From: Bradyrhizobium erythrophlei
GTDB lineage: Bacteria; Pseudomonadota; Alphaproteobacteria; Rhizobiales; Xanthobacteraceae
Reading direction: 5' to 3'
DNA length: 64,000 bases
NCBI RefSeq assembly: GCF_900129425.1
Contig: NZ_LT670817.1
Coordinates: forward strand, 8,026,001-8,090,000
Part shown: positions 9,340-18,166 of the stretch, piece after piece
How positions within the stretch are numbered: the first letter of the stretch is position 1
Layout: every line of letters starts with the position of its first letter
The notes under the pieces: generated by a model
What the model was told of the DNA's origin: nothing
What the model saw: only the letters and a program-made list of their open reading frames with translations
Database searches by the model: none
Translations under genes and position numbers: made by a program

Positions 9340-9579
9340 ATGCTGCGCGTCACTGTTGAAATTTGGCCAGGCGGAGACAAGACGCGCGCTCGCTCTCTCG
9401 CGATCGCAAACGTCGCCAACCTCAGTGACCTCGCGAACGTGAGTGATTACGCGGTGAGCGTCTCCGAGGGATACAATCCCGTTACCAACACGCCACCTTG
9501 GTCGCAGCGCGGGCAAATCTACGAGCACGATCGCAGAACATCGGTGTGGGGGCCGAGGTGCGTGAGGAGAAGACGCTGA
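9340..9579 (+). CDS. Conserved hypothetical protein, copy 1
   Basis: 79 residues, ATG at 9340 preceded by CAGGAGAAACGA. It reads MLRVTVEIWPGGDKTRARSL then a segment with YAVSVSEGYNPVTNTPPWSQ and DRRTSVW. I recognise the shape as a small rhizobial family but no function is known. The last residues (GPRCVRRRR) look off-frame, so a late frameshift is likely. A partial second copy lies at 11347-11447, beyond the AAA+ pseudogene. Confidence 0.5.
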   Translation: MLRVTVEIWPGGDKTRARSLAIANVANLSDLANVSDYAVSVSEGYNPVTNTPPWSQRGQIYEHDRRTSVWGPRCVRRRR

Positions 9580-9618
9580 AGGCCGGCAACACCGACGACG
9601 CCGATTTGAGGACGAGGC

Positions 9619-11194
9619 ATGAGCGCGGACCGTACGAGCGACGACGCCGATGACGCTGATGTGCCGTGGACCGCCCGCGATGCGGTCTCGACCGGAGCTG
9701 CGGCTGACTCGGCCGACTGGGACGAACGCCTGAAAGGGCTGCCACGGCTCCTGCGCTTCGCCATGCTGGTCTGCGGCAACGCCCGTCATATCGAGCAGCG
9801 GCTGATCGCCGAGATCAATGAGCTCTGCCCGAACTTGCCGCTCAACGCGGCTTGGGCCGCAGCGCCCGACGTGCGCACTGGACTGGCGCTCGCCGCCGAA
9901 CTCGATCGCCGTGCCGTCACCCAGAATGAGCCGAATCTGCGCAGCCTTTCCGACAGCGTGCGGCTGTTGTGCCTGCCGCTGCCGCGCGAAGCCACCTATT
10001 TCGAGGAGCACCGCAGGGTCGGCAAGGCGCTCGTCCAGGCCTTTAATGTGACCTCCCGTCACGCGGGGGAACAGCTCCGCTGCAATCTCGAGCGATTCAC
10101 CTTCGGCTGGGCGGCACTACCAGCCTGCACCGACCTGCTGCCGAAAAATCTCTCGGCCGCGGTGAACGCAACCGTCCTCGGCGGGACCATGGCGGAGTAC
10201 CGCATCGCTGCTGTCGAAGCGGCGGCCCGCCGGCGGGCAGAAGAGGAGAAGCGCAGGAAAGAGGAAGAGGACGAGAAGGCCGCCGAGGCATCCCAGCAGG
10301 TTTCCTCTCCTGCGGTGGAAAGGATTCCTGATCACCATCTCGTGGTGGCGCGCCTGAGCAGTGATGAGATGAAGAACCCGAAGCTGAAGGACATTCTGGG
10401 GCCGCTTAAGAGCGCCATCAACGCGGCCTTGCCGCTGGTCGAGGTGCCACCATTGCACAAGGCTCGCAACACGTTGATTTCGAATTCCCCTACGCATTGG
10501 ACGTCATCGACTTTGCGCTGGCCGATCTCGTCGGCCGTGCCACTGTCCGGCTGCGGCCCCTACTCCTCGTCGGCGATCCTGGCGGCGGCAAGTCCCGATT
10601 TGCCCGCCGCCTTGGAGAAGTCCTTGGCGTGAGCGTTTGGCGTGAGGACGCGTCCCGCGCGGACGGCGCGGTATTTGCCGGTACCGATCGGCGCTGGTAC
10701 TCGGCTGAACCCTGCCATCCGTTTCTCGCCGTCGCTGCCGGCGGAATCGCCAATCCGCTTGTGTTGATCGACGAGCTTGAGAAGTCTGGCACACGCAGCG
10801 ACTACGGGCGGCTATGGGACTGCCTCCTCGGATTTTTTGAGATCGAGACCAGTGCCCGCTATCCGGATCCCGCGCTTCAGACGAACCTCAATTTATCGCA
10901 GATCTCTTATGTGCTGACGGCGAATTCCCTGGATCCACTGCCAGGCCCGCTCCGCGACCGGACGCGCGTCGTGACCTTCCGAAGCCAAGCGCCGACGATC
11001 TCGATGCGCTCTTGCCCGCCGTGATCGCCGACCTCGCCAAAGAGCGCGGGCTTGACCAGATCTGGGTGCCGCCGCTCGATGGCGTCGAATACGCCGCCGT
11101 CACCATGAACTGGCGCGGCGGCTCCGTGCGGCGCCTGCGCCGGATTGTCGAGGCGATCTTGCGTGAGCGCGACCGGCGCGCACCGAGAAACTGA
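9619..11194 (+). pseudogene. AAA+ ATPase, two frameshifts
   Basis: Three consecutive frames form one AAA+ protein of about 525 residues. Residues 1-280 (from ATG 9619) are a helical N-domain with a charged linker (Arg/Glu-rich near 198-220). Then, after a one-base loss near 10470-10478 (TTGAT for TTGGAT), come Walker A LLVGDPGGGKSRFARRLGE, a Walker B VLIDELEK, sensor-like TANSLDPLPGPLRDR, and after a second one-base loss near 10976-10981 (TTCC for TTCCC) the C-terminal lid ending RGGSVRRLRRIVEAILRERD. The pattern resembles Lon/MoxR-like ATPases of rhizobial plasmids and islands. With both shifts the product stops before the lid. If the shifts are assembly errors the gene would be whole. Confidence 0.7.
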
Positions 11195-11346
11195 TCCTCG
11201 ACCTGCGTCCTGTCACGCGACGTGCGCATTCACCGGAGCTACAGGCGGGCCCGAACTATGTCATCGCAATCTGCAGGGACGCAGGGTCTATTCCGGATCG
11301 GCAAGATCCATTTTGCATTGCAAATATTCTTAGCAGGAGAAAATCA

Positions 11347-11447
11347 GCGCTACGTGTCACGGTTGAAATTTGGCCAAGCGGAGACAAGACACGCGCTCAC
11401 GCCATCGCAAACGTCGCCCATGTTAGTGAAGTGACCTCGCGGAAGTG
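11347..11447 (+). pseudogene. Conserved hypothetical, copy 2 (5' fragment)
   Basis: DNA at 11333-11431 closely repeats that at 9326-9430 (AGGAGAAA leader, then LRVTVEIWPSGDKTRAHAIA in translation). The start codon is lost and the frame soon stops. It is a degenerate 5' copy of the gene at 9340. Confidence 0.6.
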
Positions 11448-11488
11448 AGCGACACGGAGTGCCCTACGTTGGGTGCCTAGGGAGGATC

Positions 11489-12481
11489 TTACTTGGTGTC
11501 GTCGACGAACGTCACGGGCGTCCCCTTGGATACCAGTTCGGCGACGCGTTCGGCGTCCCAGTTCGTGAGACGGATGCAGCCGTGCGATTCCGATTTGGAC
11601 ACGCGTCCCGGGAATGGGGTGCCGTGAATGCCATAGCCGTCGGCGGAAAGATTGATCCACATTGTGCCGACAGGATTGTTCGGGCCCGGCTTGATGGTGA
11701 AAGGCTTCCGGGAATGGACGCCCTTGAAGTGGTAGTCGGGGTTGTAGCGATAGGTCGGATTGCGGTCGATCTCCGTTACTTTCAAGGTGCCTGAGGGTGA
11801 CGGCTTCTCCTCGCTGCCGACCGTGGCGGGGTAGAATCCGATCAGCGCGTTCGACTTATCGAAGAGCTGCACGGTCTGCCGGTTCTTGTCGACTTCCACC
11901 TTGGCCGCCTTCTCGGGACTTTGATCAGCACCGGTATCGATCACAGCGATGGTTTCCCCGGCGCGATCGAAGTGCCTTCCTGGGTTCAAGGCAGACAGCA
12001 GATCCTCACTCATGTGAAACTTTTCGGCTAAGCCCTCGCGTGCGCTGGTGTAGGCCAGCTTCGGAAGGTCCTTCATAGCTTCCATCTTGGCCGGGAGTTT
12101 GCGTAGGAACGGCCCTGCGACGTCTTTGTCGGAGATGGCGTAGCTCGTAATCACCGGACGGTCGTCCGATGCAAGCTTTGCCCAAACGTCGGTGCCGACC
12201 TCGTCGGAAGTCGCCAACTGCTGCGCCTTTTCGTAGGCCCGCAATGCCTTCTTCGCATTCTCTCCGAATTTGCCGTCGATCTCGCCCGGCGAGAAGTGCG
12301 CCCGGTCAAGCAGAACCTGCAGCCTGATACCTGCCGGGGTCGGCTTGGTGTCCGACAGCGTCTTTTTCGAGGGCTCGGCGGAGTTGATCGCTGCCGCGTT
12401 CATTTCGGCACAGAACGCGGAGCCTGTCACGGACGCCAAGACAAGGCCGAAGAAAATGCACCTCGGCGGAAAGAGCCTCAT
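11489..12481 (-). CDS. L,D-transpeptidase (YkuD) with peptidoglycan-binding domain
   Basis: 330 residues from ATG at 12481; the longer open frame above it is antisense-like. Residues 1-24 are a signal peptide (MRLFPPRCIFFGLVLASVTG to AFCAE). Residues about 50-100 resemble a PG_binding_1 domain (LQVLLDRAHFSPGEIDGKFG). Residues about 200-330 are the YkuD catalytic domain with GIHGTPFPGRVSKSESHGCI and the active-site Cys in SHGCIRL. It should form 3-3 cross-links in peptidoglycan or link outer-membrane proteins to it, in the periplasm. Full length for the family. Transcribed toward the AAA+ pseudogene; the small Gly-rich gene upstream on the same strand may share a promoter (91 bp gap). Confidence 0.93.
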   Translation of the reverse strand: MRLFPPRCIFFGLVLASVTGSAFCAEMNAAAINSAEPSKKTLSDTKPTPAGIRLQVLLDRAHFSPGEIDGKFGENAKKALRAYEKAQQLATSDEVGTDVWAKLASDDRPVITSYAISDKDVAGPFLRKLPAKMEAMKDLPKLAYTSAREGLAEKFHMSEDLLSALNPGRHFDRAGETIAVIDTGADQSPEKAAKVEVDKNRQTVQLFDKSNALIGFYPATVGSEEKPSPSGTLKVTEIDRNPTYRYNPDYHFKGVHSRKPFTIKPGPNNPVGTMWINLSADGYGIHGTPFPGRVSKSESHGCIRLTNWDAERVAELVSKGTPVTFVDDTK

Positions 12482-12572
12482 GCCGGCAGGTCCGCTATTC
12501 CGACAATCCTGACAGCGGTCCCATTGGTCGGCGGTACACGCCGGCGCTGGTGGCCGCCGGTTCCCATCCGGA

Positions 12573-12800
12573 TCACTTCTGATCCGAGGGAGCCTGGGCG
12601 TTCGCCTTGTTCGCGTCGGCCTTGTTCGCTTCGTGATGGCCGACGACGCACCCGGCCGCAGCACCAAGTTTGCCGTGTCCCGCCATGTGGCCGGCGACAC
12701 CGCCGACGATGGCCCCCTTGATGCAGCCCTTGGCGTCCGCAGGGGGCGCGAGAGTGAACGAAACCGCGATTGCGAAAGCCGCCGCCAAAACCCATCTCAT
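12573..12800 (-). CDS. Small secreted glycine-rich protein
   Basis: 75 residues from ATG at 12800, with GGAGAA 7 bases upstream. Residues 1-23 form a signal peptide (MRWVLAAAFAIAVSFTLAPP), then a short glycine-zipper-like segment KGCIKGAIVGGVAGHMAGHG and an Ala/Asp/Lys-rich tail. Two Cys flank the Gly segment. Such proteins are common in rhizobia and are thought to sit in the periplasm or outer membrane; function unknown. Confidence 0.75.
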   Translation of the reverse strand: MRWVLAAAFAIAVSFTLAPPADAKGCIKGAIVGGVAGHMAGHGKLGAAAGCVVGHHEANKADANKANAQAPSDQK

Positions 12801-13008
12801 GTGCGTTCTCCGATCGTGAAGGATCGGCAGGCCAACCATTCAGGACGCACTCTGTTCCGACTTCGTCGCGCCTTCCTGCGCCAACACCTCGCCCAACCGC
12901 CTCGAGCACTATCGGCAATCCATAAATCGACCTGGCCGACCCGCTCGCGCGCGGAGCCAGCAGCCGGAGGAAATTGGGACTGCAGAAGCCGGGACCGAAG
13001 AACAGACT

Positions 13009-14208
13009 CTAGTGTGCCCTCGATGCTTGCGGATGCTCGAGAAAGAAACGCAGCATTTCCCTCGTTGCATCCGGCCCCTCTCCGTCCGTATAGGATCCTG
13101 CCGGGCTGCCTCCGGACCAGGCATGGCCGGCGCCGTGGACATTCCAGTGCTCCAGGACCTCGCGTTCGCCGTCGGTGTGAGTCGTGCGGGTATACCCATG
13201 CCCTCCCGGAATTTGCCCGCGATGCACCTTCTTTCGCGTCCTTCTCGCTCCGATGGCATGTTCGACGACGTGGGCGCCGTTGTCGGGATGCACAGTGGTG
13301 TCGCGGTCGCCGTGAAAAATAATGGTCGGGACCATCGGGCCGCCCGCCATAGTTTGGCGACCGCCTTTGCCCCCTTGACGCATGGCGGCGAACGCCGAGG
13401 GCATATCGGTGGCGGCTCCGCAGGCGAGGCCGGAATGGATCCCGACCGCCGCGTATAGATCGCTGTAGGTGGCACCCATGACTGCCGCGGCGGCGCCTCC
13501 GGCCGAAAGGCCGGCGACGAAGACGCGCTTCGGATCGACCGAATAGTCCTGCATGACACGGCGGGTGATGCCCGCGATCAGCGAAGGCTCGCCTTCGTCA
13601 CGGCGCTGGTCGGCCGCGCGAAACCAGTTCCAGCATTTGGACGGATTGGCGCCGCTAGGCTGCGCCGGATAGACCACCAGGCAGTTCTGTTCTTCCGCGA
13701 TGAAGTTCATTCTGGTGCCGGCTGCGAAATCGTCCGGCGACTGGGTGCAACCGTGGAGCATCACCACCAGCGGGAGCGGCTGACCTTGGTGGTAGCTGCT
13801 GGGGACGAAGAGCTTGAAGGTCCGGCTTCCGGCCTCGTTGCTGTAGGCGCCTTCGATGAACTTCGTACCCACCGGCGCGATGTCGGTCACCGAAGCGGGA
13901 GCGTGCTTGGCGCCCCGCAGGCCGAGCCAGGTGCCGTCCTTCGCGCGATCGAACAACGGTCGGCGCCGACGCGCCATGGCGGCGGGCGTCTCCGCCGGTG
14001 CTGCGCGGTCGGCGTTGCCGACGCCATTGGCCTTGGGGTCGATCGTGGGCGGGGTGCGGTCTGGAAGACTGATGAGACCTTTAGCGGTCGCGAGCGGGCG
14101 CTCGCCTCGCAACATGCACTGCAGCAGCGCCGTGGCTTCGGTCAGTTGCCCTGCTTGGGTCAACCGTGTGGCCTCGCGGAGCGTGTCCTGATTCAACATC
14201 GTGTTCAC
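13009..14208 (-). CDS. PHB-depolymerase-family esterase
   Basis: 399 residues. Alpha/beta hydrolase of the extracellular PHB depolymerase / LpqC group: oxyanion HGCTQSPDDFAAG near 152, nucleophile GLSAGG with Ser235, Asp in HGDRDTTVHPDNG and His in GAGHAWSGG. About 110 residues precede the hydrolase, with an amphipathic N-terminus that carries no signal peptide, so an intracellular role (polyester granule or other ester hydrolysis) is likely. The start overlaps the stop of the ribbon-helix-helix gene by 4 bases, so they are one operon and translation is probably coupled. Confidence 0.92.
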   Translation of the reverse strand: MNTMLNQDTLREATRLTQAGQLTEATALLQCMLRGERPLATAKGLISLPDRTPPTIDPKANGVGNADRAAPAETPAAMARRRRPLFDRAKDGTWLGLRGAKHAPASVTDIAPVGTKFIEGAYSNEAGSRTFKLFVPSSYHQGQPLPLVVMLHGCTQSPDDFAAGTRMNFIAEEQNCLVVYPAQPSGANPSKCWNWFRAADQRRDEGEPSLIAGITRRVMQDYSVDPKRVFVAGLSAGGAAAAVMGATYSDLYAAVGIHSGLACGAATDMPSAFAAMRQGGKGGRQTMAGGPMVPTIIFHGDRDTTVHPDNGAHVVEHAIGARRTRKKVHRGQIPGGHGYTRTTHTDGEREVLEHWNVHGAGHAWSGGSPAGSYTDGEGPDATREMLRFFLEHPQASRAH

Positions 14209-14636
14209 CTTGTCCTGTCGGAAAGAGCGGCCTTGACCGCAGGGGTGGCATGGAGGGCTCCGAGCACGGATACCGAGGCGATGGTGGCGCGGGCGAGATC
14301 GGGAGAGACGTCCTGCGCGATGCTGGCAAGACCGAGCACGTTGATATGCAGCATCTCGCCGGCTTGCCGCGCCGCTTCGAGATCCGCGCGCGTGTAATTC
14401 CGCAGACCGAGGTCCAGGCCTTTACGGGCCGTGGATTGCTTGACCACGTCGGCGTGCCGCTCGAGCTGATTGCGGATTGCCGTCCGGATGAAATCCGTGC
14501 GGTTCGAATAGAATCCGTCCTTCACCATCAGATCCACATGGCCCAGGTCGACATAGCCAAGATTGATGGTGATCTTCTCGGTTTCCGGAGGCTTCGGCCT
14601 TAGGTCCTGCACATTTAAGGGCATCTCATCATCCAT
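14205..14636 (-). CDS. Ribbon-helix-helix (CopG-like) regulator
   Basis: 143 residues from ATG 14636 (ATG 14624 is a serious alternative because an inverted repeat covers 14633-14662). The segment KITINLGYVDLGHVDLMVKD then GFYSNRTDFIRTAIRNQL has the beta-strand plus two-helix layout of RHH DNA-binding proteins, with the SNRTDFIR helix typical of the family. The C-terminal part (LHINVLGLASIAQDVSPDLA) may sense a ligand. It overlaps the esterase gene (ATGA), so it probably controls its own operon through the palindrome at its start. Confidence 0.8.
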   Translation of the reverse strand: MDDEMPLNVQDLRPKPPETEKITINLGYVDLGHVDLMVKDGFYSNRTDFIRTAIRNQLERHADVVKQSTARKGLDLGLRNYTRADLEAARQAGEMLHINVLGLASIAQDVSPDLARATIASVSVLGALHATPAVKAALSDRTR

Positions 14637-14662
14637 ATACCATCTGTACGGATTGTATATGG
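14633..14662. promoter_or_regulatory. Inverted repeat at the RHH operon start (candidate operator)
   Basis: Perfect 8-bp arms CCATATAC and GTATATGG separated by 14 bp, AT-rich within GC-rich DNA, at the start of the RHH-esterase operon. Self-repression through such a site is typical for RHH regulators; here it is inferred from position only. Confidence 0.5.
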
Positions 14663-14818
14663 ATGTCCCTGCACGATGTGCAAGGGGAGAGCACCGTGGA
14701 GCCCGTAGGGGATTACGACATGTCATCTCTGCGGCCTCGGTCAAGGCCGCCCACGCCTCCGTCCTCATGGATCGCTTCAAGTCCAGATTGAAGAATCGCC
14801 TGCAGGGGCAGACCGGCG

Positions 14819-14938
14819 GGGCCACGCTTCAAGGCCGGCGTCATGGCGATCGTAACGGAGGGAGGCGAGGTCTCGCCCGGGGACCGGATCCGGGCGGTCC
14901 TTCCTGCGCCTCCCCATCTGGACCTGCCACTACTTTAA
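14819..14938 (+). pseudogene. MOSC-domain C-terminal fragment
   Basis: A frame ending TAA at 14936-14938 reads RFKAGVMAIVTEGGEVSPGD then RIRAVLPAPPHLDLPLL. This is the typical end of MOSC proteins (PGV-A-V-GG-V-GD-I). The rest of the gene is absent; 14663-14818 shows nothing recognisable. Confidence 0.5.
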
Positions 14939-14961
14939 GCTGACGCATCCTCGCGACGGGT

Positions 14962-15429
14962 TCATACGTCGCCGAGATCGTGGATTTCCGGCCGCAGGTT
15001 GTCCGGCGTCACGTCGATCGTCGCAAGCGTGATGGGCAGCCCGAAGCGCCGCCGGCCCGCGCTTCCTGGATTCAGGTAGAGCACGCCGTCGGCCGTGTCG
15101 ATCTTCGACGCATGGGAATGACCGGACACGACGACGTCGATGCCGCGCGCGATCGGATCGATCTGCAGAGTCTTCAGATCGTGCAGAACGTAGATCGATT
15201 TTCCCGCAAGTCGCACGACCTCGGTTTCAGGGTATGCAGCAGCCCAGTCGTCGATATCCACATTTCCTCGGATCGCGGTAACCGGGGCGATGCGGCGCAG
15301 CGCGTCTATAATTTCGGGACGTCCGATGTCGCCGCCATGAATGATGTGATCGACGCCAGCCAGGCGACGCTCCGCCTCCGGCCTGAGCAGCCCGTGCGTG
15401 TCGGAGATGATCCCGATTCTGAATGTCAT
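14962..15429 (-). CDS. YfcE/MJ0936-type metallophosphoesterase
   Basis: 155 residues, complete. The five phosphoesterase motifs are visible: SDTHG, HGGDIG, RGNVD, GHSHA and NPGS. These bind two metal ions and hydrolyse phosphodiesters or phosphomonoesters. Small cytosolic enzyme; physiological substrate unknown. It lies alone, convergent with the MOSC fragment. Confidence 0.92.
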   Translation of the reverse strand: MTFRIGIISDTHGLLRPEAERRLAGVDHIIHGGDIGRPEIIDALRRIAPVTAIRGNVDIDDWAAAYPETEVVRLAGKSIYVLHDLKTLQIDPIARGIDVVVSGHSHASKIDTADGVLYLNPGSAGRRRFGLPITLATIDVTPDNLRPEIHDLGDV

Positions 15430-15645
15430 CGGTGGCGGCGGCTCTTAGTGCGCCTCGGTTAATGTTCGATTTCGGCCATAGTCACTACCACAGCACGGTC
15501 CGGAACGTTTCCGAGCAGATCGCCGCTGTTGGACGGCCGGTCCGTATTCGGATGGGAAAAGGACGCAGCCAAAGGCGGCGGGGTCGTCGCGATCGAAGAT
15601 CTCAAGGTGACGAAGGTGCCACGGTCGAGGTGCCGGGCACCTCGG

Positions 15646-16206
15646 TCAGCCAGAGACCTTCGGCAGGTCCGCAATTCTCACCAGTCCGTGTTGGCTGGTG
15701 AATGTCAGCGTTCGATCGGCGCTTTGGGCCTGCGCGACGCCGAAAATCCGATGCGATCCGGTGTCGTATACCGAGACGGTACCTCGATCGTCGATCACCA
15801 GCCGCCGGGTCTCGGGAAAAACCGCGTATCGGAGATCGTTCTGCGCACCCACCGCGGCCGGCCTCCCCAATCCGGCCGGCCACCAGTCGTCCGATCGGTT
15901 CGGCGAACGGTAGCTGACCTCGTCTCCCCCAGGACGTACCCCGCCGGCTGATTCCGCAGTGTCCAGATGGGCCGCGATGTCGCTGCAGAGTGCGTCCAGC
16001 TTGGCCTTGAGTTGCGTGTTGAACATGTCGCCGACCATCGACATGCCTGGCGACCACTGCGACATCCCGCCGAAGTCGGCGTGGCTGAACTGCGCCATCC
16101 GGCCGCCGCCGCTCCGGAGAGCCGCGAGCACGACCTGCACCGCGGCGGGCGAGACCGAATGCTTCTTCGCCAGCCGGTCGACCAGATCTCCGTCGTTTGC
16201 GGACAT
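15646..16206 (-). CDS. Conserved hypothetical protein of the SHOCT-associated type
   Basis: 186 residues. The N-terminal 90 residues are helical (DRLAKKHSVSPAAVQVVLAA looks HTH-like). The C-terminal 85 residues contain WWPAGLGRPAAVGAQNDLRY, AVFPETRRLVIDDRGTVSVY and FTSQHGLVRIADLP, a pattern I associate with a widespread proteobacterial family often fused to SHOCT domains. Function unknown. Upstream on the same strand lies a frameshifted small gene whose end overlaps its start, suggesting an operon. Confidence 0.75.
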   Translation of the reverse strand: MSANDGDLVDRLAKKHSVSPAAVQVVLAALRSGGGRMAQFSHADFGGMSQWSPGMSMVGDMFNTQLKAKLDALCSDIAAHLDTAESAGGVRPGGDEVSYRSPNRSDDWWPAGLGRPAAVGAQNDLRYAVFPETRRLVIDDRGTVSVYDTGSHRIFGVAQAQSADRTLTFTSQHGLVRIADLPKVSG

Positions 16207-16209
16207 TTC

Positions 16210-16489
16210 GTGATCCCCGATTTCCAGGTTCGATGATGAAACGCCTCAGGCGGAAGAACGCGCCCGTTCTGATCCTGCGGCACCGACGAGCGGAAACGTT
16301 GGTAGGCGCTGATGGCCCGGTTGGACAGTGCCAGCCGGCTGCGTGCGCTGGCCCCGACGGATCATGGTCTCGATGACGTCGCTGAGAAACCGACTTGCCG
16401 AAGCCGTCTCCCAGTTCGCCGCTCCGCTCAAGGTAGTCCCAGGCGATCTGGAACGAATCCTCGAGGAGTTGGGAGAGCGAGACGGTCAT
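16210..16489 (-). pseudogene. Small conserved hypothetical, frameshifted
   Basis: Three frames combine: MTVSLSQLLEDSFQIAWDYL (from ATG 16489), then SRFLSDVIETMIRRGQR, then RLALSNRAISAYQRF. Together they match a small alphaproteobacterial family of about 80-90 residues. At least two indels break it. It would lie just upstream of, and in the same direction as, the gene starting at 16206. Confidence 0.5.
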
Positions 16490-16525
16490 GAGCAAAAAAC
16501 CAACGAGAACCGTTCGCGTTCCCTG

Positions 16526-16762
16526 TCATCTCCGCTTCGCCGCTCGCTTTTCTACTTTGATCGCAACCGGCTCGGACCGAAAGACGACATCGCCGAACGC
16601 GTGGGCTTCCGGCGTGTCCAAGGCATCGCAGACCGCGAAGCGCGGATTCCGCCAATCGCGTCCGGATGCGATCTGCCGAGCCTCCTCCTCGGTATCCCCT
16701 GCGACTCCCTGGCCTGTCGCTTGGCGTTTTGCACAGGCAAGCGGAACACGTGGACAAGCCAC
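16526..16762 (-). CDS. Hypothetical protein
   Basis: 78 residues, GTG start at 16762. Codon use has the G/C third-position bias of the neighbours and the sequence reads protein-like (GVAGDTEEEARQIASGRDWR; AFGDVVFRSEPVAIKVEKRA). No domain recognised. The plus-strand frames over it are Arg/Ser-rich and less credible. Confidence 0.45.
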   Translation of the reverse strand: MACPRVPLACAKRQATGQGVAGDTEEEARQIASGRDWRNPRFAVCDALDTPEAHAFGDVVFRSEPVAIKVEKRAAKRR

Positions 16763-16850
16763 AGCCCTTGCGAAAGCGAATCCCTGCTCTGTGCTAAGCG
16801 CCCGGAACCACCGGGAGGACGAAGGGATTCGTCAGGCAGGAGCGATCTCG

Positions 16851-17114
16851 ATGCTGATGACGAAGGAACGGCTGCCGGCGATCCGGACACTGCGCGGATG
16901 GGCTATCTCGGTGCTGCAGGACGCCGGGGCCATCCGCGAATGCGAAGATCATGGTTGGATGCGGGATCGCGCCGACCCGCACGCGCGCGAGCGGGCCTTC
17001 GCCATCGCCCGCGAAGAGCCGCGGCCCGGGGTCGTCTGAAGCCGCCGCCGTCGCGGTCGCGGAGGTCCTCGACGGAATCGGCGACACCTGCCCCGAGCGC
17101 CCACCCGAAGACTG
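16851..17114 (+). pseudogene. Small conserved hypothetical, one frameshift
   Basis: ATG 16851 (GGAG upstream) reads to ECEDHGWMRDRADPHARERA and AREEPRPG; an extra G in the GGGG run near 17020-17024 then shifts the frame. The true end is SSEAAAVAVAEVLDGIGDTC and stop at 17112-17114. Restored length about 87 residues. Function unknown. Confidence 0.5.
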
Positions 17115-17122
17115 AGGCTGCC

Positions 17123-17731
17123 TCAGCAGCCCTTGCAGATGGTCTTGAGCCGCTGGTTCAGCAAGCGATCGAAGTCCTGTACGTTAGGCTCGAACGCCTT
17201 GGCTTCGAAGCGCCCGCGTCCGCCACGGCCTTCCGGCACCGGCAGACCCTGGACAAGCTGCATGGTCGAAGACGAGCTCTTGTGGAGGTCGGCATCGAAG
17301 CTCTTGTATGCGTCGGAGTTCTTCCACGCCTGCGCCTGCTCGGCGTCGGCGAACTGAATCATCACGATATGTTCGGAAGCGGCACCCTCCCAGGCAGGCG
17401 GTTTTTCCGCATCGACCGCTAGTCGTCCGGTGAACGGAGCCACAGCAGTCGTCATATCCTGGATCGCTTTCTTGAAGGCATCCGCATCGGACACCGCCGA
17501 AACCGTAATGAGCATATAGGCGGGCGCCATCATGTGCTCGCCTCGGCCCATTCTGCCGCCTCCATGAAGGCCAAAGCCGCCCATCCCGTGGCCGCCGCCT
17601 CGCGCCGTCGCCGGCGCGCACCAGAGCAGGCCGATCAGCGCACACAGGGCAACGGTCCTCAAAAATCGATCGGCCGAGGACCGAGTCCGGTCCTGCTGCG
17701 GTTCGCCTGCTGCCTTCTTCGCTCCCGTCAT
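17123..17731 (-). CDS. DUF1330-domain protein with signal/anchor segment
   Basis: 202 residues from ATG 17731, chosen for its GGAG site; a TTG at 17764 is the other option. A hydrophobic segment (TVALCALIGLLWCAPATA) near residue 25-45 is a signal peptide or anchor, then a Gly/His/Met-rich stretch. Residues about 75-160 have the DUF1330 ferredoxin-like fold pattern (AYMLITVSAVSDADAFKKAI; IVMIQFADAEQAQAWKNSDA). The protein ends in KTICKGC, a tail also seen in two tiny genes at 21908 and 33498. Likely periplasmic; function unknown. Confidence 0.8.
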   Translation of the reverse strand: MTGAKKAAGEPQQDRTRSSADRFLRTVALCALIGLLWCAPATARGGGHGMGGFGLHGGGRMGRGEHMMAPAYMLITVSAVSDADAFKKAIQDMTTAVAPFTGRLAVDAEKPPAWEGAASEHIVMIQFADAEQAQAWKNSDAYKSFDADLHKSSSSTMQLVQGLPVPEGRGGRGRFEAKAFEPNVQDFDRLLNQRLKTICKGC

Positions 17732-17837
17732 CGCCTGCTCCACGATCGATGATTTCCGGTGCAACGCAGGAGGGATTGGCCGGTTCCGGAACCAATCTGT
17801 CTGTGCCAGTTTGAATTGGCGTTGGCGGAGTTCGTAG

Positions 17838-18166
17838 GTGGCGTTTCTCGTCTACGCCGGCAAGGTCGACCATGGCTTCGACAAGGCATCCGCGGCCGAC
17901 CTGCAAAAGCACCTGAGCCTTTGATCCGCAAGACGCAGCCGTACGCGAAACGGATCGCTCACAAGGGCATCTGGGTCGAACCGAAACATCTCGCCGAGAT
18001 CGAGTACCGGGCGAAGTCGGCAGAGGGCAAAGTCCGGCATCCGTTCTTCAAGGGGCTGCGACGATATCTGACGATGACGCGGGGGATCACCGGGACGGAT
18101 CACGAGGGCCGCGCCCTGAAGGGAATGCAAGGCATGCAAATTCTTGAAGGAGCAGTTCGCCAATGA
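17838..18166 (+). pseudogene. DNA ligase D, C-terminal (OB-fold) fragment with frameshift
   Basis: FLVYAGKVDHGFDKASAADL, then after loss of one C near 17919 IRKTQPYAKRIAHKGIWVEP and YRAKSAEGKVRHPFFKGLR. This is the end of the ATP-dependent ligase domain of LigD proteins. The adenylation domain is missing. Its stop overlaps the ATG of the intact ligase gene, so a tandem pair once existed. Confidence 0.7.
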
